Position numbers and translations under genes: made by a program
Notes under the pieces: model-generated
Databases searched by the model: none
What the model was told of the DNA's origin: nothing
The model's input: only the letters and a program-made list of their open reading frames with translations
Shown: positions 25,765 to 34,132 of the stretch, piece by piece
Layout of the letters: each line of letters starts with the position of its first letter
Position numbering within the stretch: position 1 is the first letter of the stretch
NCBI GenBank assembly: GCA_019242475.1
Contig: JAFAVK010000119.1
Coordinates: 62,001 to 126,000, forward strand
DNA: 64,000 bases
Direction: 5' to 3'
Source: Acidobacteriota bacterium
GTDB taxonomy: Bacteria; Acidobacteriota; Blastocatellia; Pyrinomonadales; Pyrinomonadaceae

Positions 25765-27096
25765 TTGTCGGAACGTAGAACCGGCCGGCCCGCGGGGCGC
25801 AACCTGATTCTGCTGGCGCTCGCCTTCTTCGGCATCTTCATCTACGGGCTCATCTCGGCGCTCCCCGGCTCAGTCCTCCCGACGCTCGAACGGAGCCGGT
25901 ACCTCCCGGGCGACAGCGCGGTCGCCACCTTCCTGCTCATCAACGCCGTCGGCGCGCTCGTCGCGTACCTCGTGAGCGGCCCGGTCATCGACCGCGTCGG
26001 CCTGAAGACGGCGCTCGGCGTCGGAGCATTGATAGCAGTTCTCGCGCTCGCCGGCTTCGGCCTCTCCGTCACGAAGGTCGCGCCCGCGGCCGCGCTCGGT
26101 TCAATCTTCGTCTGCTCGTTACTCCTCGGCCTCGGGGCCAACGCCGTCGTCAGCTCGGGCCACGCGCTCGTCGCGGACATCGCCTCCGCGGGGCGCAACG
26201 CGGCGCTCAACCTGCTCGACATCTGCTTCGGACTGGGCCTGGCCGCGCTGCCCCTGGCCGTGCAGTCCGTACAGGAGCGCGGGGGCCTGGGGCTCGTCTT
26301 CGCCTCGATGACCGCCGTCACGGTTCTGCTGGTGCTCGGCGTCCTCTTCTCGAAGTTCCCGCGGCCGGCGCACCCGGGGTCGTTCCCTTTGAAGGAGGCG
26401 GGCGAACTGTTCCGCTCGCCTTCGTTCTGGCTGCTGGCCGCGGCGCTCTTCATGTACGTGGGGGCGGAGGTGTCCGTGGGGAAGTGGGTCGTGACGTTCC
26501 TCGAAAGGGACGCGCGTTTGCTCGCGGGGGCGGGGCTCGACGCGGCGCGTCTGGGCGAGCTGGCGCGCACCTCGCCCGACGGGTTGAGCGCCTTCTTCGA
26601 GCGCGACCCGGCCGGCGTGGGCGTCGCGACCTACGCGCTGCGGACGCTCTCGTTCTTCGCCTTCGCGCTGCTCGCCGGGCGTTTGGCTTCGAGCCTGCTG
26701 CTCGGCGTCGCGCGCGTCAACAGCCTTATTCTTCTGACGCTCGGCTCGGCGTTGACGACGCTCGGGCTCGTGCTGGCGTTTACGGCCGACACGCCCGCGG
26801 GCGTCCGCTGGTGGCTGGTCGTCGCGGGGTTCGGGATGGGGCCGATCTTCCCGACCTCTGTGGGGCTGGCCTCGGCTTTGGTGCCGAGGATAGCCGGGAC
26901 GGCGATCAGTTTAGTGATGGCCGTCGGCTTCGCGGGGCTGCTGCTGATACCGCCCGCGGTCGGCTACATTTCGAGCGCGGCGGGCGGGGCGGCGGGCGAC
27001 GTGCGCAAGGGGCTGCTGGCGGTCGTCGCCGCGTCGGGGTTGATGTTCCTCCTGCACCTCGCGCTCACCCTGCGCGAACGTTCGCGGGCACACTAG
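25765..27096 (+). CDS. MFS transporter
   Basis: This 443-residue protein starts at TTG 25765 behind a strong AGGAGGAA. About 12 hydrophobic helices are visible, with the MFS loop 2-3 signature in GPVIDRVGLKTAL. It resembles the sugar/FucP-like branch rather than drug exporters, mainly from context: a 19-base gap follows the Gfo/Idh/MocA gene and 16 bases separate it from the PQQ enzyme. It probably imports the substrate of these enzymes across the inner membrane. Substrate inferred only. Confidence 0.88.
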   Translation: MSERRTGRPAGRNLILLALAFFGIFIYGLISALPGSVLPTLERSRYLPGDSAVATFLLINAVGALVAYLVSGPVIDRVGLKTALGVGALIAVLALAGFGLSVTKVAPAAALGSIFVCSLLLGLGANAVVSSGHALVADIASAGRNAALNLLDICFGLGLAALPLAVQSVQERGGLGLVFASMTAVTVLLVLGVLFSKFPRPAHPGSFPLKEAGELFRSPSFWLLAAALFMYVGAEVSVGKWVVTFLERDARLLAGAGLDAARLGELARTSPDGLSAFFERDPAGVGVATYALRTLSFFAFALLAGRLASSLLLGVARVNSLILLTLGSALTTLGLVLAFTADTPAGVRWWLVVAGFGMGPIFPTSVGLASALVPRIAGTAISLVMAVGFAGLLLIPPAVGYISSAAGGAAGDVRKGLLAVVAASGLMFLLHLALTLRERSRAH

Positions 27097-27112
27097 GGCC
27101 GGAGGGCAAAGG

Positions 27113-29050
27113 ATGTTCAGGGCTCAACTCAAACCCGCGCGCACTCCGCTCCTGTGCCTCTTCGTCCTGTTCTTAAATTCAACCCCTTGCCTCGCGCAGG
27201 CGCGCGCGACCGAGTGGCGCTTCTACGGCGGCGACTCGGGCGGCACGCGGTACTCCCCTTTAAAGCAGATCGACCGCGGCAACGTCGGGCGCTTGCGGCG
27301 CGCGTGGGTCTACCACACGGGCGAGTTGGAACTCGGGCTCAAGACCGCGCCGTTCCAGGCGTCCTTCTCGACGACGCCGCTCGTCGTCGGGGGCGTGTTG
27401 TATTTGACGACGCCTTCGAGCCGCGTCATCGCGCTCGACGCGGAGACGGGGAGGGAGCTTTGGAAGTTCGACCCGCAGGCGGGGAGGGGCGTGCGCGGCT
27501 TCAACTCGCACCGCGGCGTCGCCTACTGGGAGGGGCCGAGGGCCGAAGGGAAGGGTCTTGACCGGCGCATCCTCTACGGCACGGTGGACGGGAGGCTCTA
27601 CGCGCTCGACGCGGAGTCGGGGAAGACCTACCCCGACTTCGGCACGGGCGGCTTCGTTGACCTGCGCGCGAACGGCGCCGGCTCTTGGGCGAACGACCCG
27701 ACGTGGGGGGCGCGCGTGACCTCGCCGCCCGCCGTCTACAAAGATTTAGTCGTCGTCGGCTGGGGCCTGCCCGAGTCGCCTTCGAAGGGGCCGACCGGCG
27801 ATGTGCGCGCGTACGACGTGCGCACCGGCAGGCTCGTGTGGACGTTCCACACCGTGCCGCGCCCGGGCGAGGTCGGACACGAGACGTGGGAGGGCGACTC
27901 GTGGAAGGAGAGGGCGGGGACGAACGTCTGGTCTTTGATGAGCGTGGACGAGGAGCGCGGGCTCGTCTTCCTCCCCGTCGGCTCGCCGACGTATGACTTT
28001 TACGGCGGCGACCGGAAGGGGCAGAACCTCTTCGGCAACTCTCTCGTCGCACTGAACGCGGCGACGGGCAAGCTCGTCTGGTACTACCAGACCACGCACC
28101 ACGACCTCTGGGATTATGACATTCCCGCGCAGCCCGTCCTCTTCAACTGGAGGGGGAACGGGCGCAGCGTCCCGGCCGTGGCAGTCATCACGAAGATGGG
28201 CTTCGTCTTCGTGCTCGACCGCCTGACGGGCAGGCCGCTCTTCCCCGTCGAGGAGCGCGCGGTGCCGCAGTCGGACGTGCCGGGCGAACAGACGTGGCCG
28301 ACGCAGCCGTTCCCTTTAAAGCCGCCCGCCCTCGCGCGCCAGTCTTTGACGCGCGCCGAAGTCAGCCGCGTCACGCCTGAGACGGAACGCTTCTGCTCGG
28401 CGCTCTTCGACAGGCTTATCAACAGAGGGATGTACACGCCGGTCGGCCTGAAACCGACGGTCACGTTCCCCGGCTTCCACGGCGGCGGCAACTGGTCGGG
28501 CGGCTCCTTCGACCCTGCCTCCGGGCTGCTCTTCGTGAACATGAACGAGGACGGCGCGATGGGCGAGATGACGCCGCAGCCCGCGGGCGCGGCCGTGCCC
28601 TTCACGCGGCAGGGCCGGTTCGAGGAGTACGCGTGGTTCCGCGACCCGCACGGCTGGCCGTGCCAGCAGCCGCCGTGGGGGACTCTGAGCGCGGTGGACT
28701 TGAACCGCGGTGAGGTCGTCTGGAAGGTGCCGCTCGGCACGGTCGAAGAGCTTGAGGCCGCGGGCGTGCACGACACGGGGACGCAGAACCTCGGCGGCTC
28801 AATCGTCACGGCCGGCGGGCTCGTCTTCATCGCCGCGACGACCGACCGGCTCTTCCGCGCCTTCGACGCGCGGACGGGGCGCGTGCTCTGGCAGTCGAAA
28901 CTCGAAGCCGGCGGCCACGCCACGCCGATGACCTACACGACGAAGGGCGGCCGGCAGCTCGTCGTCGTCGCCGCGGGCGGCGGCGGCTTCCTCCGCGCGC
29001 TCAGCCCCACGCTCTCCGACACGCTGGTCGCCTACGCCCTCCCCAGATAG
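27113..29050 (+). CDS. Secreted PQQ-dependent dehydrogenase (quinoprotein, glucose dehydrogenase-like)
   Basis: This 645-residue protein starts at ATG 27113 with GGAGGG 6 bases ahead. The signal peptide ends at CLAQA. The remainder is an eight-bladed quinoprotein propeller: EWRFYGGDSGGTRYSPLKQI, LYALDAESGK, KLVWYYQTTHHDLWDYD (the Trp docking motif with DLWDYD), and NLGGSIVTAGGLVFIAAT. It should oxidise a sugar or alcohol in the periplasm and pass electrons to quinone or cytochrome. It lacks the membrane helices of mGDH and any haem CxxCH motif. It is the third gene of the sugar run. Confidence 0.9.
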   Translation: MFRAQLKPARTPLLCLFVLFLNSTPCLAQARATEWRFYGGDSGGTRYSPLKQIDRGNVGRLRRAWVYHTGELELGLKTAPFQASFSTTPLVVGGVLYLTTPSSRVIALDAETGRELWKFDPQAGRGVRGFNSHRGVAYWEGPRAEGKGLDRRILYGTVDGRLYALDAESGKTYPDFGTGGFVDLRANGAGSWANDPTWGARVTSPPAVYKDLVVVGWGLPESPSKGPTGDVRAYDVRTGRLVWTFHTVPRPGEVGHETWEGDSWKERAGTNVWSLMSVDEERGLVFLPVGSPTYDFYGGDRKGQNLFGNSLVALNAATGKLVWYYQTTHHDLWDYDIPAQPVLFNWRGNGRSVPAVAVITKMGFVFVLDRLTGRPLFPVEERAVPQSDVPGEQTWPTQPFPLKPPALARQSLTRAEVSRVTPETERFCSALFDRLINRGMYTPVGLKPTVTFPGFHGGGNWSGGSFDPASGLLFVNMNEDGAMGEMTPQPAGAAVPFTRQGRFEEYAWFRDPHGWPCQQPPWGTLSAVDLNRGEVVWKVPLGTVEELEAAGVHDTGTQNLGGSIVTAGGLVFIAATTDRLFRAFDARTGRVLWQSKLEAGGHATPMTYTTKGGRQLVVVAAGGGGFLRALSPTLSDTLVAYALPR

Positions 29051-29052
29051 GG

Positions 29053-29068
29053 ATTTGAAATTTCAAAT
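29053..29068. repeat. 16-base perfect palindrome, TTTGAAATTTCAAA family
   Basis: ATTTGAAATTTCAAAT lies in the 30-base gap between convergent genes and resembles the element at 17345-17374. It could act as a weak terminator or be an insertion of a dispersed element. Confidence 0.6.
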
Positions 29069-29080
29069 TCTTAAAACAGA

Positions 29081-31087
29081 TCACGGCCGGACGCCGATGC
29101 TCTTGTAGAGCGCCGCGGGCTCGTAGACGACGCCGTCTTTGACGACGAGCGAGACGCGCCGGATGTCGGAGACGCGCCGCGCCGGGTCGCCTTCGACCAA
29201 GATCAAGTCGGCGAGCTTGCCCGGCGCGACCGAGCCGAGTTCGCCGCCGCGCTTCATCACGCGCGCGGCGCCGAGGGTCGCGATGCGCAGGACTTCGTTC
29301 GAGGGGATGCCCGCCTCCGCGTACAGCTCAAGCTCTCGGTGCAGCGCGAATCCGGGCGTCGCGTCGGTGCCGGCGACGATGGGCACGCCCGCGTCGTAGA
29401 GCATTTTTATCATCCGCAGCAAAGCCTTCTCCGACTCGCGGTAGCGCTCGTCCTTCCCTTCGGGCACGGGCAGGCCGCCCGTGAGCAGGTAGCGGCGAAC
29501 CTGCGGCGGCAGGCGCTCGGCGACCGTCGCGTAGCCCGCGGGCATCTGGCCGGGGCGGTCGGTGAACATCGACTCGAAGACGTTGACCGTGGGGTCGATG
29601 ACGGTCTTCCTCTCCTTCAACAGCTCGACGAACGAGCGGACGCGCGGCGAGTTTAAATCTATCGTCGCCGCGCGGTCGGCGACCGCGGTGAAGCGGACGG
29701 GCGTGCGCGTGTCCTTCACCTCGTCGAAGAGGAAGTTGAGCACGAAGAAGTTGATGTGCTGGAACTCGTCGGCGCCCGCGCGGACGAACTGCTCGGCGCT
29801 CATGAAGGCCGGGACGTGGCCGCTCACGCGCAGCCCCTTCTCGTGCGCGAGCTTGGCGAGTATGGGCACCAGCTCGGGCTTGATCGAGCTGTAGATTTTA
29901 ATCTGCGAGTAGCCGAGCCGCGCGAAGCTATCGACCGCGGCCCGCGCCTCCTCCTCCGTGTCCACCAGCACCTTCGTCGGGCCGGTGTAAGGGCCGCGCC
30001 CGTCCATGAGCCCCGCCATCATGACGCGCGGCCCGATCTCCTCGCCCGCCTCGAAATTCTTTCTGAGCGCGGACAGGGCGTCGATGTCGTTCCCCATGTC
30101 GCGCACGGAGGTCACGCCCGCCGCGACGTGCATCAGCCCGTCGTTCGGGCCGAGGTGGACGTGCATGTCCCACAGCCCCGGCATCAGCGTCCGGCCGCGC
30201 GCGTCCAAGACCTCCGCGTTCTTCGGCACGGGCACTTTGCCGTCGGGGCCGACCGCCTTGATGCGGTTGCCCTCGACGACGACGGTCGTGTTCGGGAGCG
30301 TCCGGCCGGTCTCGGAGTCGAAGAGGTTCGCGTGCTCGAAGGCGAGCGGCGCCGACGGCCGGCGCGCGAGCGTGTGCGCGAGCCGGGCGGTGCGGCCGGC
30401 CTCCAGCTCGTCCTGCTTCTTGAGCAGCGCGGGCACGGACGCCTCGAAGCCCTCGCGGACGACCGTGAGCCAGGCGCTTACCGAGGCGAAGAACGTGCCG
30501 TCCTCTTCGAGCCAGATGGTGCTCGGCGTGAAGCCGAGACCCGTGACCTCGTAGGAGACGACGCGGCGCGTCCGTTCGCCGTCCTTGAGCGTCACGTCGC
30601 CCGTGCGCTGGATGGCGGCCTCGCCTTCGGGCAGGAGCGGCAGCCGCCCGTTCGGCGCCTTGAGGAGCGCACGCGCGAGCAGGGCGAACTCCTCGGGCGC
30701 GCCGTTGATGCTGTTGTAGAAGCCGTTGGCGGCGAGCCGCTTCTCGCCCGCCTCGGAGGAGTTCTTCCAGCGCGCCACGCCGTTCTCGAACGAGTAGGTC
30801 TCCGCGACCGGCGCCTTGAGGTAGTCGTTGCCCGAGGTGTCGAGCGAGACGGGCAGCCCCGCGGCGTCGAGCCTGATGACCGTCCTGTATTTGGGGCCGC
30901 GCCCGCGGTCGTTGAACTCGTAGGTGAACTCGCGCGCGCCGTCGGGCCTGACCGCGGAGGTCTCGGAGCCGGCGGGATTGCCCACCATGAGGACGGTGTA
31001 GCGCGTCACCTCCTGGGCGCGGGCCGGGGCGCGTGCGAGCAGGCAGAGGGCGAGCGCGGCGAAGAGGCCGGGGAACAGACGCTTCAT
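29081..31087 (-). CDS. Secreted amidohydrolase-family protein with large N-terminal extension
   Basis: This 668-residue protein starts at ATG 31087 with AAGGAGGAG at good spacing. The signal peptide ends at APARAQ. Residues 25-235 are a beta-rich domain of unknown type. Residues 240-668 are an amidohydrolase with an imidazolonepropionase-like core: AEVLDARGRTLMPGLWDMHVH supplies the HxH zinc ligands (about 307-309), VSGHVPAF gives the next histidine, and VAGTDATPGFAL the terminal Asp. It is probably a periplasmic peptidase or amidase of the Xaa-Pro/prolidase-like imidazolonepropionase group. A zinc-ribbon membrane protein lies upstream, 40 bases away. Confidence 0.88.
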   Translation of the reverse strand: MKRLFPGLFAALALCLLARAPARAQEVTRYTVLMVGNPAGSETSAVRPDGAREFTYEFNDRGRGPKYRTVIRLDAAGLPVSLDTSGNDYLKAPVAETYSFENGVARWKNSSEAGEKRLAANGFYNSINGAPEEFALLARALLKAPNGRLPLLPEGEAAIQRTGDVTLKDGERTRRVVSYEVTGLGFTPSTIWLEEDGTFFASVSAWLTVVREGFEASVPALLKKQDELEAGRTARLAHTLARRPSAPLAFEHANLFDSETGRTLPNTTVVVEGNRIKAVGPDGKVPVPKNAEVLDARGRTLMPGLWDMHVHLGPNDGLMHVAAGVTSVRDMGNDIDALSALRKNFEAGEEIGPRVMMAGLMDGRGPYTGPTKVLVDTEEEARAAVDSFARLGYSQIKIYSSIKPELVPILAKLAHEKGLRVSGHVPAFMSAEQFVRAGADEFQHINFFVLNFLFDEVKDTRTPVRFTAVADRAATIDLNSPRVRSFVELLKERKTVIDPTVNVFESMFTDRPGQMPAGYATVAERLPPQVRRYLLTGGLPVPEGKDERYRESEKALLRMIKMLYDAGVPIVAGTDATPGFALHRELELYAEAGIPSNEVLRIATLGAARVMKRGGELGSVAPGKLADLILVEGDPARRVSDIRRVSLVVKDGVVYEPAALYKSIGVRP

Positions 31088-31127
31088 AAAACTCTCCTCC
31101 TTTTGGTGACGTGCGACGGGTAAAGAG

Positions 31128-32075
31128 TCAGAGCAGCTTCTTGAACGCCAAGAAGAGCGTGAGCAGGATAGAAGCGACGGCGAGGAACAGCAAGACGAAA
31201 AAGAACGTCCCCAGAAACTCCTCGATGATCTCCGCCGCGCCGAAGAGCGCAGACCCCGCCGACGCCCCCTGCCTCTCCGCGCGCACGCGCTCGCGCCGCA
31301 CGAAACGCGCGCGGAAGTTCTCGACGTTGCAGTAGCCGCACAGGCAGGCGAACGCGCCCGCGTCGTACTCGACGGCGCCGCCGCACGCCTGGCAGCTCGC
31401 CGTCTCGCGGCCGCGGGCCGCGCCCTCGAAGACGGGCACGACCGGGAGCTTGACCCGCAGGCTCTTACTCAATCCGGCGAGGAAGATGAAGACGACCATC
31501 CACACGACGAAGCCGAGGAAGGAGGAGAGCATGAGGAGAAACGCCCAGCCCTCGCCGAGCGCGGCGAAGGCACGGTCTAAGGGGGCGTCGGGGAAGACGT
31601 TGCTGCCGACGACGACCGCGGGGAAGAGGACGAGCGGCTCGGCGAAGATGAGCAGGAGGAACGTCCAACGCGCGAGCGGGTGCGTCAGGAGGTTCGCCAC
31701 GCGCCAGTGCCTGACCGCGCTCTTGAGCAGACGTTCGGCCTCCGCCTTGAGCCGCAGGGCCGCCGCGTAGTCTTCGGGCGGACGGCCGCGCGCGCCGCAG
31801 TAAGGGCACAGGGTCGCGTCCTCGCGGAGCAGCACCGCGCCGCCGCAGCTCTCGCAGTTGAGCGGCCGGAGCTTGGGCAGGCGTGCGAGCATCCGCCCGA
31901 ACGCCTCGTCCGTCTCGGCCCCCTTCCGGCGGTCGGCCTGCAACTCCCCGCGCAGGGCTTCGAGCCGCCGGCTCAGCCTCCACCAGAGCGCGCCCGAGAC
32001 GGCGGGCAGCAGGGGGAGGGTGAACCCCTGGAGGAGGAAGACGACCAGGCAGAGTTGGTACAGGTATGCGAGCAC
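31128..32075 (-). CDS. Membrane protein with two zinc ribbons
   Basis: This 315-residue protein starts at GTG 32075. The N-terminal helix (LVVFLLQGFTLPLLPAVSG) is followed by a coiled segment, a first zinc ribbon (C74, C77, C90, C93: CESCGG ... CPYCG), two or three central membrane helices (about 130-205), a second ribbon (CQACGG ... CLCGYC) and a C-terminal helix (FFFVLLFLAVASILLTLFLAF). The ribbons should be cytoplasmic. The function is unknown. The amidohydrolase gene follows at 40 bases and may be co-transcribed. Confidence 0.7.
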   Translation of the reverse strand: MLAYLYQLCLVVFLLQGFTLPLLPAVSGALWWRLSRRLEALRGELQADRRKGAETDEAFGRMLARLPKLRPLNCESCGGAVLLREDATLCPYCGARGRPPEDYAAALRLKAEAERLLKSAVRHWRVANLLTHPLARWTFLLLIFAEPLVLFPAVVVGSNVFPDAPLDRAFAALGEGWAFLLMLSSFLGFVVWMVVFIFLAGLSKSLRVKLPVVPVFEGAARGRETASCQACGGAVEYDAGAFACLCGYCNVENFRARFVRRERVRAERQGASAGSALFGAAEIIEEFLGTFFFVLLFLAVASILLTLFLAFKKLL

Positions 32076-32227
32076 GCGTCGGAGAACCTTCTGCGGTCAG
32101 CGTTAGGCGCGTGACACAGTAAACCGGCCGCCCCGCCGGTTCAAAGGGTGGGCCGCGATTTAGGATGAAAGTTGGGTCTGTGATATACAGGGCGCGGATG
32201 ACCCTCTAGCGTCACGGGAACGAAAAC

Positions 32228-33469
32228 ATGTCTGTCAAAGAGTTCAATCCGCAGTTCATGCAGGTCGGGGTGCTCACGGCGGCGCTCCAGGAACTCACGC
32301 CGCGCGAGGTGCGCGACCGAGACCCCGACCGCGCCGTCGAGGAGTGGCTTGAGTTCGCGTCTCAGCTCGGCGTTGACAACATCCAGCTCTCGGCCGCGCT
32401 CCACCCTTCGGAGGCGGACGTGCCCGCTGAGGCGCTGCTCGACCCCGTCGCCAACACGCTCGACCTGCGCGAGCCCTTCGACGACCAGCGCGCCCGGCGC
32501 GTGCGCGCTGCGTCGGACGCCTCCCGTGTAGGGCTCTCCGACCTCGCCTACTTCGACAACCTGCTTCACCACGACCCTTCGGCGAGGAGGAAGAAGCACG
32601 AGTTCATGCTCCGCGTCTTCGACGCCGCGGCCATCCTCGGCGTCGGCGCGGTCTGCGGCTTCGTCGGCAGAAACCTTCGGCTCTCCATGGACGAGAACCT
32701 CATCGACTTCGAGGAGCACTTCGTCCCGCTCCTGCAAGAGGCGAAGGCGCGCGGCCTCGTCTACCGCGTCGAGCAGTGCCCGATGCCCGGCTGGACGGTC
32801 GGCGACAGCTTCCACAACAACATCGCCTACACGCCCGGCATGTGGGTCGCGCTCCACCACATCTGCGAGCGCCACGGCGTCGGCGACCAGTTCCGCATCC
32901 ACTACGACCCCTCCCACGCCATCCTGATGGGGCAGGACACGCGCTCGATCTTTCAATACCTGAAGGACGCGGGCTACAACTTCATCATCGGCGGCTTCCA
33001 CGTCAAGGGGCAGGTGATTAACTCGAAGGGCGTCGCGGCGTGGGGCTACGGCGGGCAGACGGTGAACCGCGGCGACTGGATCGCGGGGCTCCCTTCCGAA
33101 GACCCCGCCGACCAGGCGAACGCCTGGAAGAAGCAGACCGTGCTCGCCGAGCACGAGCTGCCCGGCACCGCGCGCCACGACCCGCTCGCCTACTTGCAGA
33201 ACCGGAGCGTGGACTGGCTCGACCACCAGCTCGCCGCGCGCGAGCTGTTGGAGCTGGACATCCCGAACACGCACCTCGTCGTCGAGCACGAGTACCCGAA
33301 GGCGCGCATACAGGATAAGGAGAAACTGAAGCCGATCCTGCAAGGCTCCATCGCCTTCACGCGCAGGATCGACGAGGCCGCCGCCTGCATGTACGCGCTC
33401 CAGCACGAGGTGCTGGCCTCGCAGGGCATCCCCGTCCAGGGCGTCGGCCGCGAGCCCTTCCGCTCCTGA
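32228..33469 (+). CDS. Sugar phosphate isomerase/epimerase, TIM barrel (AP endonuclease 2 family)
   Basis: This 413-residue protein starts at ATG 32228. Signs of the xylose-isomerase-like TIM barrel are [24 protein letters not shown] (metal-ligand Glu), [16 protein letters not shown] (Asp and His ligands), [10 protein letters not shown] (His ligand) and [12 protein letters not shown]. It is longer than the usual 280-300 residues because of insertions and a C-terminal helical extension. Together with the oxidoreductase, MFS and PQQ genes it suggests sugar or keto-sugar conversion in the cytoplasm. A clean terminator follows. Confidence 0.85.
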   Translation: MSVKEFNPQFMQVGVLTAALQELTPREVRDRDPDRAVEEWLEFASQLGVDNIQLSAALHPSEADVPAEALLDPVANTLDLREPFDDQRARRVRAASDASRVGLSDLAYFDNLLHHDPSARRKKHEFMLRVFDAAAILGVGAVCGFVGRNLRLSMDENLIDFEEHFVPLLQEAKARGLVYRVEQCPMPGWTVGDSFHNNIAYTPGMWVALHHICERHGVGDQFRIHYDPSHAILMGQDTRSIFQYLKDAGYNFIIGGFHVKGQVINSKGVAAWGYGGQTVNRGDWIAGLPSEDPADQANAWKKQTVLAEHELPGTARHDPLAYLQNRSVDWLDHQLAARELLELDIPNTHLVVEHEYPKARIQDKEKLKPILQGSIAFTRRIDEAAACMYALQHEVLASQGIPVQGVGREPFRS

Positions 33470-33488
33470 CCGGCCTTGCACATGAAGC

Positions 33489-33523
33489 AGAGGGCGCAAC
33501 CGGCCGGCCCGGTTGCGCCCTCT
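33489..33523 (+). terminator. Hairpin terminator after the isomerase gene
   Basis: A perfect 15-bp stem, AGAGGGCGCAACCGG (33489-33503) with its inverse at 33509-33523, closes a 5-base loop. There is no long T-run, so termination efficiency is uncertain. It lies 20 bases after the stop and also faces the convergent small gene. Confidence 0.75.
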
Positions 33524-33552
33524 GTGTGACACCCGCAAGGACGGTGGCGGAG

Positions 33553-33927
33553 CTAACTACCGCAACGCGCTCCGTAGAGCGCCGGCGCGATGTCCGGCAG
33601 ACTTTCGGGGATGAGAAGCGGAAGGTCTGGCCGCTGGCGGGTGTCGATTCCGGCCACCTCGCCCGCCCGCGTTCGCCTGATGGGACAGCAGCAGGCAGAC
33701 CCCTGGAAGCGGTAGTACCCGGACGGGCAGTAGCCGTCGGGCGGCAAATTTATACAGCCGTTGATCTGGCAGTAGCCGGTCTGCCTGTGCGCGGCGGCAC
33801 GATCAGGGCTGGCCTTGGCGACGACGGGCTGACCCGTCGTCGTACCTGACGGTGAGCTTCCGAGCGCTATGCAGACGGCGCCGAAGACCAAGAGGAAACC
33901 GGCGAGCACAGTCAATCGCTCTCTCAT
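33553..33927 (-). CDS. Small Cys-rich exported protein
   Basis: This 124-residue protein starts at ATG 33927 with AAGGAGGAG 7 bases ahead and its own promoter at 34013-34041, so it is very likely real. The N-terminus (LTVLAGFLLVFGAVCIALGS) is a signal peptide or anchor. Residues about 50-85 hold GYCQINGCINLPPDGYCPSG and SACCCPI, seven cysteines including a CCC run, suggesting disulfides or metal binding. The C-terminal 40 residues are polar. No family is recognised. Confidence 0.7.
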   Translation of the reverse strand: MRERLTVLAGFLLVFGAVCIALGSSPSGTTTGQPVVAKASPDRAAAHRQTGYCQINGCINLPPDGYCPSGYYRFQGSACCCPIRRTRAGEVAGIDTRQRPDLPLLIPESLPDIAPALYGARCGS

Positions 33928-34012
33928 ACACTCCTCCTTCTGGTGAGCTGCAAACCGGGGGAACGTTGACGCGAGCTAAGTGTCCGTTCGCGTGATGGCC
34001 GTCGAGGCGCTA

Positions 34013-34041
34013 ATGGTATTGGGCGCCGTGCGGGGTGTCAA
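34013..34041 (-). promoter_or_regulatory. Sigma70-like promoter of the Cys-rich gene
   Basis: Minus strand: TTGACA (34041-34036), a 17-base spacer and TACCAT (34018-34013). It leaves a leader of about 80 bases to ATG 33927. Confidence 0.65.
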
Positions 34042-34132
34042 CGAAAAGGGCGTGCTCGCTCGTCTGAGGCCGTGAGCAGCCCTCTTCGGCCGCAACGCGG
34101 GAGGTTGACCGGACAGGGCTCTCGACCGCTTC

